Positions 10,849 through 20,366 are shown, counted from the stretch's first letter. The stretch is 25,298 nucleotides of DNA from Saccoglossus kowalevskii (GCF_000003605.2 NW_003149766.1:573034-598331); one strand, 5' to 3'. Notes: generated from the sequence alone by a model not told the origin. A program made the numbers and translations.

Positions 10849-11922
10849 CTAACCTCTCGTCACCCATGTTTTTAGATGGTGGGATATATGTTTCACTGGG
10901 TACGGTAGAACCTGCAGGTATATGCATTGGTGATGATGTATAGCTATTACTAAAATATGAAAAAGGTAGAGGCTAAATTTGGTAGTTGTGAATACAACTG
11001 CTGTAGCGAAGTGGCTGATATGGTCGAGGCTGTATAAAGAAGAAGCTGATTGGACGAAGAAAAGGCCTATCATTAATATTGTTCCATTTTTGTTACATGT
11101 TTTGATAGTGCATTCCACAAACGGTCTGCATTCATACTGATTATTGTACTTGTATATGATAGTGTAGGAATTGCGTTTAAAAGCTCTTGTGTAAGACAAT
11201 GAATGATATACAGTAGAACCATTTTTTAGGCGATGACATTTCCTAATGCTTTGACAATTCAAATCAATTCGTTTCAAATGTACCAAGGTAGCCTTATCTG
11301 AATTTGACAGCTTCTTGACTATGATTCAAACCTTCAAACAAGCTAGACAAGTTTTGAACAAATGACACAGCAATTTGAAACTGAACATTTTGAGTTCCAT
11401 GAATATGGGTCCACAAAGGGCCTAAATGTTTCACATCTTCCACCAAATATCAAAAAGCGTATGTACATTATGTGTTAAATATTTTTCTCCACAGAGACTG
11501 GCAAATACAAAACCGAAATGTTGCAAGAGTTTGTCAGCTAATTCAAGTTGTTCACAAGCGATTGATTCTTGTAAAAGAATGAAGACAAAATGTTGATAGT
11601 ACACATAAGGTAGTATTCCTAACAGAACTGCAAGTCCGTAATAAAGTAAAAAAAAGACCTCTGACGCCTTCCAGTACTTGTTTGCGACCTTCAAATGAAC
11701 AAGGACACCTGGAAATTTCACTTAGTGGTTGTATTTCTTCAAGTATTTTATCTATAATATGACGTTTTCTCCAGAATTTGTGGTATCGAACCATAGTGAA
11801 AACAGTTTTCATAACTTCTTGTAAAATACAGTGCATATAGTCTATGCCAGTTCCTCCCACAAGGTCATAGAAAGGGAGTCCTCCCAGCCAGCACGGTCCT
11901 TTTATTCCATTTTCGGCTTTCC
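10849..11922 (-). mobile_element. CACTA/EnSpm-like (Transposase_21 type) transposase fragment
   Basis: The minus strand from 11922 starts just after an acceptor-like TTTTACAG. It reads PCWLGGLPFYDLVGG and GTGIDYMHCIL, then a basic stretch ending EISRCPCSFEGR. The frame then shifts near 11700 and continues with NKYWKASEVFFLLYYGLAVL, LADKLLQHFGF and THNVHTLFDI. Below 11430 come HLGPLWTH and HGTQNVQFQIA, and at 11000-11286 YHSLSYTRAFKRNSYTI. This order (GIDYMHC, YWKASE, LLGILP, NVH-x-LxH, LGPLW, then a strand-rich tail) matches CACTA-like proteins of invertebrates and fish as I remember them. The usual 40 or so residues between LGPLW-x-H and HGTQ are reduced, suggesting an internal deletion. No terminal inverted repeats were found. 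The superfamily call is less certain than the fact of a transposase-type protein. Confidence 0.6.
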
Positions 11923-13599
11923 CTGTAAAATGAGAAAAACACCTATCAATAGAGCAGCTTTAAAAAAATGAAATTCAACATTAACCAAAATAATAATTGT
12001 CGTCAATGTAATTTTTTCCTATTAATTGGGACTTACAGCAGACGATTTGTTAATTTTTTTCATAGATCATTCTAATTTTGAGAATGTGCCTCAACTTTAA
12101 AAAATGTGTATGAACCAAGTTTGAGTTAGAATAGCAGAATCATTTGTACAATGTCAATGGATCATGAAACTCATACATGATATTGAGCGTGAAATATTTG
12201 CTAAAATATGGTCTCCACTTTACCATTTTATATTCTACTTCAAAATGACATGTGTCAAGATCACAAGATGTTCAATGAATACACCAATTACTGTGAATTT
12301 CTTTTATCTCATGGATTTATTTACACTGTTTGCAAAAGGTAATTTTGTGTAGACATCACAAACATCTACTAGTAACTAAATATGATTATTGTCCATGATA
12401 CTTCCTGTGAAGTTCATATAGAGACAAAACAAACTCCAGAATACCCACACAAAATCAAAATATGAAAATATATATTAAAACAAAATAATGACACCAGCCC
12501 AAGGTACTAGCCATCTATGTGAGACAAATCTAATCAGTGATGCTTCTCTTATAACTGTGCAAATGTTTTGATAGGAATTTAAACAATTAAAGATGGCAAA
12601 AATGACAGCACAGAATTATTCCATGTTTAAAAACAACATCTAGTTGCTGATTTGCATGTCATTTCTAGTATTTTTATTTTCAATAATGGCAGTCCGCAGA
12701 TTCTAAGTCTGTGAATGTGGACAGAGAAAATTCAGACAACAGCAGCAATGATTGCCTGTTCTACCGCAATGCAGTATAGATTAATTATAACTTATTTACT
12801 TTTCAGTTTTTAAGTGCTATTGCGGAGGAAAACGTGTGAATTTTTTTTTTTATTATCATCCACAATGCGAAGAAGCAGAAAAAAAAAATTGTGACAATGT
12901 TTTGCGTGAAAATAAAATCGCACTAACCAGCATTTTATTCTTCACATGTGAAAATAATGTATTTCACAGTAGGTTGAATACAATGAATCAAGGTGTAACC
13001 AACCAGGGTCTGGTTCTGTGATGGCAGAAGTGTCAGATTTTGAAATTAATTTAACATCCACTATTCAACCATTTTGCTCATTATTATCGAAAAACTGGAC
13101 ATTTTGATGTCAATACCAGAAACCAATATTTAGTACAATGAAAAAACAAACAAACATATATAGATATGTATAAAATCAAAGTCCCGACTTTGCCAGTCTA
13201 GCAAGTTAGTAATCATAGTTAATTTTGTTGCACCATTTCTGATTCAGTGTAAATAAGTAATATTTGTCCAAATAAATTTTAATTTACAATTTGATTTTGA
13301 ACATGTATGTAAGCGATATAGTCCCCATGAAATACCTACAAATTAAGAAAAAATTAAAGTAGAGCAGCAGTCAGCAGACTCAGTCGAAGAAAAAATGTGA
13401 ATTAATATATCCATTCTGGATAACTTTGTACTGTACGTTACTTGTTGCTTTGTATGAACGATGGTAAAATCGATTCTGTGGTTGTTGGAAACTATTTGTT
13501 AGAATCATGGCAATGTTTGGAGAGTGTTTTTTTTTCTTTTTTGTCAGGAAAATATTGAAACTAAACTGATAGTCTGGTTGTATTATTATAAATTCAACA
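11923..13599. other. AT-rich stretch, no gene recognised
   Basis: Upstream (minus strand) parts of the CACTA-like gene would be expected here, but none could be identified. Short ORFs at 12164-12352 and 12836-13021 are AT-rich and featureless. The minus-strand frame at 13380-13703 continues from the hAT-like segment at its upper end but has no recognisable motif below about 13640. Confidence 0.4.
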
Positions 13600-14630
13600 T
13601 ATTTCATAAAAGTACTGCATTGTTTACAGCTTCTTGTCACAACTGTGATGAACAAACACATACTTGCTTGTGATTTAAAGTCAGATTTCATGGTTTCTGT
13701 CACTGTTAATGTTGTAAGCTGATAAATCCTGGGAAATTACTGTGTCTAAAGTCTGAATGTGTGGTCCAGGTGTGGCTTTAAGTTGTCTGTATCTAATAGA
13801 GTTATGTCAATGTCCCTTTTCTGCAACAGAAAAAACAATTCAATGTAATTTAAAGCACTGATTGAATGTTAGTAGGCTATGAAGGGGCAAATTNNNNNNN
13901 NNNNNNNNNNNNNNNNNNNNNNNNNNNNNNNNNNNNNNNNNNNAAAATGTCACTTACATGAATTTCTTGTAAACCTGCCATTCTGACAGCACATTTTTGG
14001 TAAAAAAAGTATAACTGCTGTAATATTGAACTAATATTGATTTTTTCATTTTTTGCTCAACCCTGTGGCAACCCCTGTAAGTATAAACATTCATAATCAT
14101 TACAATTAGTAACTTTTTGAATGAAGGTTTCTATAGAATCATGCAGAAAATTGACTGCACTTGAAGTTGAAATTTACTCTGTTTACATACTTACCCCACT
14201 CCTCTTTCCGACCATAACAGCAGCACCATCAGAACCCAATGCAGAGCAATCTTTGAAACTCGGCTCTAGATTGTTAAACATTTTATCTCTACTCTTAATA
14301 ATGGATTCTGCTGTACCATCCAATAATGTATCAATATTTACAAATGATGTCTTGACCCGAGAGCAGCAAATATAAAATACAGTTTAGAAATTAATTTAAT
14401 AAAATCTGTACCTAAAAATTACAAGTATAAACCACTCCACATTTCAGAATCAAAAAAAAAGAAAAGAAAGAAATTAAACTATTCTAAAACACAGTCATTT
14501 TTATACTTGTCTCGCACACATTTGCAGTAATTTTAATATATCTTGCATATGCAATCATATGTTGTTTTAATATAGACACATCTGTTGTCTCATCCATCAT
14601 CCATATAGCAGTTTGAACGTGGGTAATAAG
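13600..14630 (-). pseudogene. hAT-like transposase gene, broken, with an assembly gap inside
   Basis: Three minus-strand pieces occur in family order. At about 14500-14625: MMDETTDVSILKQHMIAYAR, the hAT core start with the DE-x-TD motif. At 14195-14359: VKTSFVNIDTLLDGTAESI followed by GSDGAAVMVGKRSG, ending at a clean donor, GTAAGTATG. At 13640-13820: after an acceptor TTCTGTTGCAG, KRDIDITLL and TVTETMKSDF, with a frame change between them. DGTAES and GSDGAAVMxGKxSG are typical of hAT-derived proteins, including domesticated zinc-finger relatives. The C-terminal dimerisation region and the N-terminal BED finger were not found. The 50-N gap falls between the second and third pieces. Frame changes make an active gene unlikely. 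The upstream end stops about 70 bp before the ISL2EU element. Confidence 0.65.
13894..13943. other. Assembly gap, 50 N
   Basis: Fifty consecutive N bases, probably a scaffold placeholder, so the true gap length is unknown. It lies within the hAT-like gene, in the intron or missing exon between the GKRSG exon and the next one. Confidence 0.98.
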
Positions 14631-14699
14631 CTGGCAACTCAATTACTGCTACACGTGGCGTCTTTGCTTGCAATAGCGTGACAAAAAACGCCCTCGCCA

Positions 14700-14727
14700 G
14701 TAGCTGCAACCATCTTGGAAGACAAGC
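14700..14727 (+). repeat. Left terminal inverted-repeat-like segment of ISL2EU
   Basis: This 28-base segment, containing CCATCTTGGAAGACAAGC, matches the reverse complement of 18807-18834 at 22 of 28 positions. It ends 25 bases before the ATG of the nuclease gene, so it may also be a promoter or transposase-binding region. Confidence 0.6.
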
Positions 14728-15027
14728 AAATTACCCTTAACAACTCGAAGTTATGGAGGACCACCGTGAACCTGCGCTTTCAGAGTATTTTGAATCACTG
14801 GATGGTGCTTCAAAGCCCAGATAGTTGTCGAAAATAGTTCTTTGTGATGGATAAATTCTGTACCATACTGTTTTACGAAAAAAGATTTATCTGCTGATCC
14901 GAAACTTTTTTCTAGCATAGTAAATTAACTCGCACTACAGACATCGTATCATGCAAGGCAGCCGATGATAAACTGGAAATCCATGGATGCTTACAACTTT
15001 TTTATATGTGGATGGGTGCAAGAGCTG

Positions 15028-15036
15028 GCCGTTAAG
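15028..15036 (+). repeat. 9-bp target-site duplication, left copy
   Basis: GCCGTTAAG immediately precedes the left inverted repeat of the MITE and is identical to 15223-15231. In the host exon it encodes Ala-Val-Lys. Confidence 0.92.
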
Positions 15037-15222
15037 GGCTTAGTCTTTTCCACAAAACGAAACGAAACCCTAACCTTAGATTTTGAACGACCTCAAACAT
15101 TGTCACGTCCGTATTTCACAGTGAAATTTTCTCAGATATTATTGGGCCAATGAAAACAAAAATGCGAGTTAGGGTTTGGGTTTGGGTTTCGTTTCGTTTC
15201 GTTTCGTGGAAAAGACTAAGCC
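15037..15222. mobile_element. 186-bp MITE, Mutator-like by its 9-bp target duplication
   Basis: The element begins GGCTTAGTCTTTTCCAC and ends with the reverse complement. The arms continue as GAAAC repeats: two in the left arm and three or four in the right, then CCCTAA-type motifs. The flanking 9-bp direct repeats are exact. Removing 186 bp plus one duplication joins QELAVK to VLKNKKILIMGR in frame, which is what the intact nuclease would be expected to have. A 9-bp duplication suggests Mutator-like transposases, though TIR length and sequence alone do not prove it. It has no coding capacity of its own; the open frame crossing its left arm comes from the host exon. Confidence 0.92.
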
Positions 15223-15231
15223 GCCGTTAAG
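15223..15231 (+). repeat. 9-bp target-site duplication, right copy
   Basis: GCCGTTAAG immediately follows the right inverted repeat and is identical to 15028-15036. The host exon resumes here and runs to a donor at 15268. Confidence 0.92.
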
Positions 15232-16662
15232 GTATTAAAAAACAAGAAGATTTTAATCATGGGCAGAGTGAGTGAATGTTTTTTCATTATAGTTTGATCG
15301 CATCTTTGAGAAGTTCCCTTCTGATAGTTTTATTTAAGGGGAAGTCAAGACTAACAACATAATACTCCCAGTTAAAGGAGCTCGACAAATGTAAGAACAT
15401 GTAATTTACATTTTTTTATATCACTTTTCATTCTCTAAATATTTAACTTTTCATCAATTTATGTAGTCCGCTATCTTGATTCTTCAGCAAAGGATTATGC
15501 ATAAAATATGACATCATAAAATCTGTTGTCAGAAATTGAGAAAATGTTTCATCTTTCGTCACTCTCCAGTAGTCTGATCAGAGAAATTTGCTACCCAAAA
15601 GAACATCGTTTGACAAACGAGTCAACAGAGTAAGCGAGTTGTTTCAATTAAACACCATTACCAATTTTTATTTAAGCCCCCTCTGACGAAAAAAAATATT
15701 GATTTTTCTATTAATTTCAGATTTGGTATTAAAATGAAGATAGAGCTCGTAAAGAGTATAAAGATTTTCTCCAAACATCCCACGACAATCTTAGTGTGTC
15801 CATAAGTGGTTTGTAGTTAAATACGAAATGGTCGTTTCTGGGTGTCTCGCCAGATGGCATTGTTTAATGTGATTTCTGTGGTATTGGAGCATGTGAAATC
15901 AAGGTAATGTTTTTCCCTTTCCATGGGTTGATCAGATTACAGTGAACACTTTTGAACTGAGCTTTTCACTAAAATGTGGACAAGAAATGTTAATATAAAA
16001 TTGGGATTATGATGTAAGTGTATACAATGCCATTCTAGCCTTTTGCATTTCTTTACTGTGATGTTTTTGTTTTGATAGTGTCAATTCAATCAGCACAACA
16101 ACACATCAAGGAATCACTTAGTGACAAAAAAATTTTGTCTGAAAAATGAAGACAAGGTGATTCTCAACAGAAACCATCATTACTATTACCAAGTACAGGC
16201 ACATATACATATAATGTCAGTGGAATACTGTGACTTTGTTGCTTTGTGGACCAACCATGAACTGCATATTGAACGCATTTATGCTGATACAGAATTCTGG
16301 GAGACAACTGTTGTTGCCAAGGCAACAACATTCTTCAGATGTGCCACCCTGCCCACTGGCATACAAAGCCATGCAGTTCAAATGTTACAGTGCAAACCAT
16401 TTCAAGATGTACCACAGAGCAATCCAAGCACAAGTACATACCAATATTGCATCTGCAAGACTGATAAACCAATTCAAATGATCGGTTGCGACAATGATTC
16501 ATGGCCATAGGAGTGATTTTATTTGAAGTGCTTAAAAATTAGAAAGGTGTCTAGAGGTACATGGTTTTGTCCCACTTCAATTCAAGATTCTATACAGAAA
16601 AAACAAATGGTTATAATAATCAGTTTTATTTACAACACTAGTATTGAAAATATACAAATGGA

Positions 16663-18756
16663 CTACTTTTGATGAATGAAATGTATTATCTTGATATTTA
16701 CAAGCATATCTATTGTAATTTGATTTGTACATACATGTAAATTATTTACCATCAAATGCATTTTTAATAAAACTTTGTCATGACATTGAAACTGTTTTTG
16801 AGTGCACAATGTTAATGCAAGTGGTATTATCGAATCACAAAGGTTAGTCAATGCACAACAGACTCTTACAGTTTTATCAATTGGGGTCTCTGTTCCTCTT
16901 GTGTTTTTTATCAAATATTCAACTGGCAGTGTGCTCCGTAAAACCTGATACTTTCGTCGAACATGGCCAATTACTCTCTCAACATGTATTTGTAGTCTCA
17001 ACTTCCAGAGCCGGTAACTGATTTTTAGGGGGTCACAATAATAACCCCCCCCCCACTGTCAGTACTTGCAGACTGTGGGTTTGATATAGCTATGTCACCA
17101 AATAATCACTGTTTTGTCAAATATTTGTCACTAACCCTCCCACCCCAACTTTTCGAAATGAAAGAAACATCACCCTGTGGAACAATTCCAATAAGAAATT
17201 TTATTGTATTGTGGTGTTTATAATTGATCAAGTGTCTGCACGAGCTTTGAGATTCGAAGGTCTGTCAATGAAAATTTTAAAACAGTCAATAATTACAGCC
17301 ACCTTATTTCCAAGCGATTTCTTAAATTCAACATAGTTTCTCTGTCTGGCCATGTAATAAAAAACTGAGTCTACTATCAATAACATCCAGTCACTTTATA
17401 AAAAAATGTGAAGCTGTAGCAAGGGAGAAATCTTGAAGCTGTAAATTGAGTCTCGGTGTCATGAAAACCAGAATGAACTCAACACATTTCTGTGGGTGGA
17501 TTTTACAAATTGTGAACATAAACCAAAAACTGTTACATTTGGAAGTCCACTAGATTTGAAAGAATCTTGGGTGAATACAGAGTCCAGAACTTGAAGTTCT
17601 TCATTTGTCTTCTTTGTATCTTCTTTAATTTTACTGAAATCAGCTGAAGTAAAGTCAGTTTGGCATCCAACACCTGAAACAAAATAAGATTTGCAATGTT
17701 AGAGTTGTACTAGTGAAAGTAACATGCAGGGCAATTATGAATGTGGTTCATGACAAAATGAAATTTCTATATTTGTATAAAATTATGGGGTCACCTTCAA
17801 ATATTCAGAGAAGATGGGCATCTTAAATGAAAAGTATGAAATTTGTAAGACAATTCAACACTGATCCATGTGGCAAAAATATTTCACCATATTTCAAAAC
17901 ATAGCATGGTAACATGGGTTGAAAAAATTACTGACAGGCTCACCAGTGTGCAGATAGCAGTAATACATTTTGTAGGAATAATAATTTATGAAATTATATT
18001 AAAAATACCCTGGAAATGTCTAAAGCATCATCCTTATTCTGAACATCTAACTCTTTTTGACCCTTAGCAACCTCACAATGAAGTCTTTTTTCAACATGTT
18101 GATTTAATCTTTTGCTGCGTATCACAGATGACTCTGTTGGTGGCTTCACGTTTTCATGTCCCAAGTTAAATGTTGGGGCCCAGTCAACTTACCTGGACAA
18201 CCTGAAAATTGAACAAACAACTAATAAATGACAGAAGATGATAACAATTCAGTATAACTATAATTGTCAAGAAAATCGGCACAGCATAATTTAGAAAGAA
18301 ACAACGTAAAATAGCGAAGCCTTACAAATGAAAAAGTGGCCCACTACCGAACTGTATTTGCATGGGAAAAACACTGAGATTATTTAAGTTACTGTAACAA
18401 ATGGGTAACAAAAAGTGGATGTAAGTAGGGTACAACTTGTCAACAACAAAAATGATTCGAATTAGGCATTTTCATTGTTTTCTGGCGCTTGCCATGTACA
18501 ACAGCCAGCTGACAATGTCCCCGGGCGCTTGTCAAACGAGTGAAAAATGTATGTTTAGGGACATATTTCCTTACCTTTAATGTAGTGATCGCTACTGACT
18601 CTCGAATAACCACTTTCAATACTAAAAATTTTCGTATCTGCTCGACTTATATTTGTGAGCAATTTTTCCTGACATTTCCAAGGTTTCGGCTCCTTCGCAA
18701 GATCTAACTTTTGAGATGCAAAAATAGCTTTTTTCGACAGAACAATAATGAGGCAT
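16663..18756 (-). pseudogene. THAP-DDE transposase of ISL2EU, broken
   Basis: Exon 1 (18756-18575) starts MPHYCSV and, after a frameshift, reads LLTNISRADTKIF and SRVSSDHYIKG. This is the THAP domain, with the usual CSDHF changed to SSDHY. It ends at AAAG|GTAAGG. Exon 2 (18201-18009) follows TTTTCAG, completes KGCPGKLTG, shifts one base and reads PTFNLGHENVKPP, the end of the THAP region. Exon 3 (from 17673, after TTTGTTTCAG) reads VGCQTDFTSADF, then LVFMTPRLNLQLQDFS, then [20 protein letters not shown] with the first catalytic Asp. It continues through frameshifts to [11 protein letters not shown], and finally HVERVIGHVRRKYQVL and DKTVRVCCALTNLCDSIIP, with the catalytic Glu in HVER. The segment with the second Asp (usually in an ADRGF motif) is missing, replaced by a short C-rich stretch near 17045. 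Loss of a catalytic residue plus several stops means no activity. Confidence 0.88.
17045..17054. repeat. Run of 10 C
   Basis: The homopolymer sits where the transposase has lost the segment around its second catalytic Asp. A slippage-prone tract at a deletion junction is plausible. Confidence 0.9.
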
Positions 18757-18806
18757 TGTTGCAACGTAAAAAGAACATGCTGTTTACCGTATAACTGAAA
18801 CTGTAT

Positions 18807-18834
18807 GCCTGTCTCCTAAGATGGCGGCAGTTAC
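18807..18834 (-). repeat. Right terminal inverted-repeat-like segment of ISL2EU
   Basis: The reverse complement of this segment (containing GCCGCCATCTTAGGAGACAG) matches 14700-14727 at 22 of 28 positions. All mismatches are substitutions. It lies about 50 bases upstream of the transposase ATG. On the plus strand it reads AAGATGGCGGCAG, a YY1-like sequence. Confidence 0.6.
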
Positions 18835-19099
18835 CCTGATGTACAATTGTGTGACGTCACACGCAAGCGAAGAATACACACAAAAAGGGCGACACAGGAG
18901 TAAAGAAAGACTTATCCTACCAGCAACAGCGTTGGCTTCCAAAAAAAAAAATAGCAGACTGAAACACATCGTTTTCATCGATCCTGATGGGTTGGAGAAA
19001 AAAATTGTGATTTGGGAAGGCAATATGGCGCCGCCTCATTGCCTCGGTCACATGGTTCGTGACATGATGACCAAGATTTCTTCCTCCGTCATTGGCTGA
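18821..19099 (+). CDS. Hypothetical 92-codon ORF, unrecognised
   Basis: The ATG lies in AAGATGGCGGC, which has a good start context, but the same bases form the right inverted-repeat-like segment of the transposon. The product begins MAAVTLMYNCVTSHASEEYT, is Lys-rich in the middle and contains HIVFIDPDGLEKKIVIWEG, which looks protein-like. No family is recognised and no splice donor was seen before the TGA. It could be a chance frame in relatively CpG-rich DNA. Confidence 0.2.
   Translation: MAAVTLMYNCVTSHASEEYTQKGRHRSKERLILPATALASKKKNSRLKHIVFIDPDGLEKKIVIWEGNMAPPHCLGHMVRDMMTKISSSVIG
18849..18862. promoter_or_regulatory. 14-bp perfect palindrome with a CRE core (TGACGTCA)
   Basis: GTGTGACGTCACAC is a full cAMP-response-element type site. 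It lies about 95 bases upstream of the minus-strand transposase ATG and 15 bases outside the inverted-repeat-like segment. It may be an element promoter or belong to flanking host DNA. CREB/ATF binding is inferred from the motif only. Confidence 0.4.
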
Positions 19100-20320
19100 A
19101 TCGCAGATTAATGCCTACAGTTCAAAATATTCATTTTGACTGACCTCTTCTGCTCAGATTGTCATTTGTCATTTGTAAATTATTTACTCTCAATCTGTGC
19201 CATTGCCAATCGAGTCTCTTTGATTAATTCTCTGTTCTAAATTTCACTTAAATATATAAGGTTTAACATTAGCAGGGTGGTATGTTTGTTTTTATTTTGA
19301 ATGTTTCGCCTTTTGTTCATGGCCAGGCTGATGACTTTAGTGCAGCTTGCTTAACTCGTTTAGTTGGAATACCTACGTCAATATATCACCCATTCAAGAG
19401 AGTTTGCATTTGCATCTTGTCATTTGATGCATGTTTTGATGAAGGTTCCTCTCAATTTTAATACATTCATTCAGAATGAGGGGTTGACCTGATTCGTGTA
19501 AGTTACATAAACATAAACGTTAGTAGTCATAAGAAAATATACCTATAACATATTTCTGGGAGTTTGTTGAAGAGTAAATTTCTGCTTCAATCACGTCAAA
19601 ATTAAATACAAAATTTCATCAGTTTTCTTTAATGCAACAAAGTACTGCACACCAAATCCATTCGCCTCCCTATGCGAAAACGCCCCATTGGGGTAGTAGC
19701 ATCTATTATATTCAGAAAGTCAAAGTGAAAGTCAATTCACATTTCCACAGAGTTCTAAGCACAGTTTGATTTCGACTTCTTGCAAATCATGTAATTTATC
19801 ATCTTTGAATTGTATATTCAGGTACTTGAAAATCAAGATGGAGCATCGTGAAAGTGGGAATGTTGCAAGGAGTGGATGAAGGCGATGGGTAAGTTATTTT
19901 ATTAGCTTCACCTTTACATTGACAACACCGATTGCTTTCCCGAAAATTTGATAGCAAATACCTTCAATCCCGGTTCATATCGTATTCTTGTTCTTCAGTG
20001 AATGTTTTTGCTCATAATTGTTATTTTCGACTTCTGTTTTCATGGAAGATGACTCTAGGAAACTGCTCTTTCAACTGCGAGGTTGCTTGTTAGTAAATGT
20101 ATTTGATAAACAAATGATTATTTCAACTATAATTTGAATGTATAATTTTATGGGGTGAGATTACTGTCAAATAGAATTATTTCAATATCTTTCAATTATC
20201 TCACCATTATTTTTATTTAAATTTCGTTCCACTCATGTTCCGAGGCAAATTCTCAGCATGCACTATTTTAGATATTGTGCTTTGTGGAGATCATTTTCCT
20301 GAGTAATATTGTTGAGTTAG
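19100..20320. other. Non-coding stretch with one possible short exon
   Basis: No gene is recognised. A segment starting at 19822 after ATATTCAG and ending before GTAAGT near 19890 has exon-like borders. However, it carries an in-frame TGA in the frame VLENQDGAS, and it matches nothing I know. Confidence 0.35.
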
Positions 20321-20366
20321 TTGTACACCCTGATTTTAATTTTTTTAGAAAAAAACCCATTATACA

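Larger units (their letters stand above)
14753..16625 (+). pseudogene. YqaJ-type exonuclease with PHD finger, ISL2EU second gene, broken
   Basis: Exon 1 (14753-15267, interrupted by a MITE) starts MEDHREPALSEYFESLDGAS and contains SMDAYNFFICGWVQELAVK, typical of YqaJ-like proteins of animal transposons. A piece ending at 15629 reads SSLIREICYPKEHRLTNEST. Exon 15721-15903 has ARKEYKDFL, FLGVSPDGIV and ACEIK, giving the nuclease core Asp and the E-x-K motif, and ends in phase 0. Exon 16079 onward continues with HYYYQVQAHI, ELHIERIYAD and YCICKTDKPIQMIGCDN, the start of a PHD finger. After TAG at 16508 the same frame still reads LKCLKIRKVSRGTWFCP, the rest of the finger, so the stop is recent damage. 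Other stops lie in exon 1 and after SGL and GIV. The SWIM zinc finger usual between exon 1 and the core was not found. YqaJ proteins resemble lambda-type exonucleases; their role in transposition is unproven. Confidence 0.85.
14700..18834. mobile_element. ISL2EU (IS4EU) DNA transposon, nearly full length, inactive
   Basis: The element has the two-gene layout known for ISL2EU within the PHIS group (PIF/Harbinger and relatives). One gene encodes a YqaJ-type nuclease with a C-terminal PHD finger, on the plus strand. The other encodes a THAP-domain DDE transposase, on the minus strand. They converge at about 16640. Outside both start codons lie similar segments in inverted orientation (14700-14727 and 18807-18834, 22 of 28 positions identical). 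These give minimum borders about 4.1 kb apart; the true termini may lie somewhat further out. A hAT-like gene lies immediately to the left. A MITE has inserted into the nuclease gene. Both genes carry stops and frameshifts. Gene content and arrangement are seen in the sequence; the superfamily name comes from knowledge of the group. Confidence 0.85.

Noticed and set aside
14965-15153. A 62-codon ORF as an independent small protein
   Set aside because: Its first part is the YqaJ exon and the rest is MITE sequence read through the left junction.
15170-15190. An interstitial telomere repeat marking an ancient chromosome fusion
   Set aside because: The motifs are inside a MITE with clear TIRs and target duplications, so they belong to the element.
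16230-16481. Overlapping 83-codon ORF in the YqaJ region
   Set aside because: It is an out-of-frame shadow of the exon that encodes ELHIERIYAD and the PHD finger start.
18193-18201. A 9-base microexon GTTGTCCAG between TTTTCAG and GTAAGTTG in the minus-strand transposase
   Set aside because: Reading straight through gives KGCPGKLTG and then, after one base shift, PTFNLGHENVKPP, which is the expected end of the THAP region. The GTAAG is therefore coding, not a donor.
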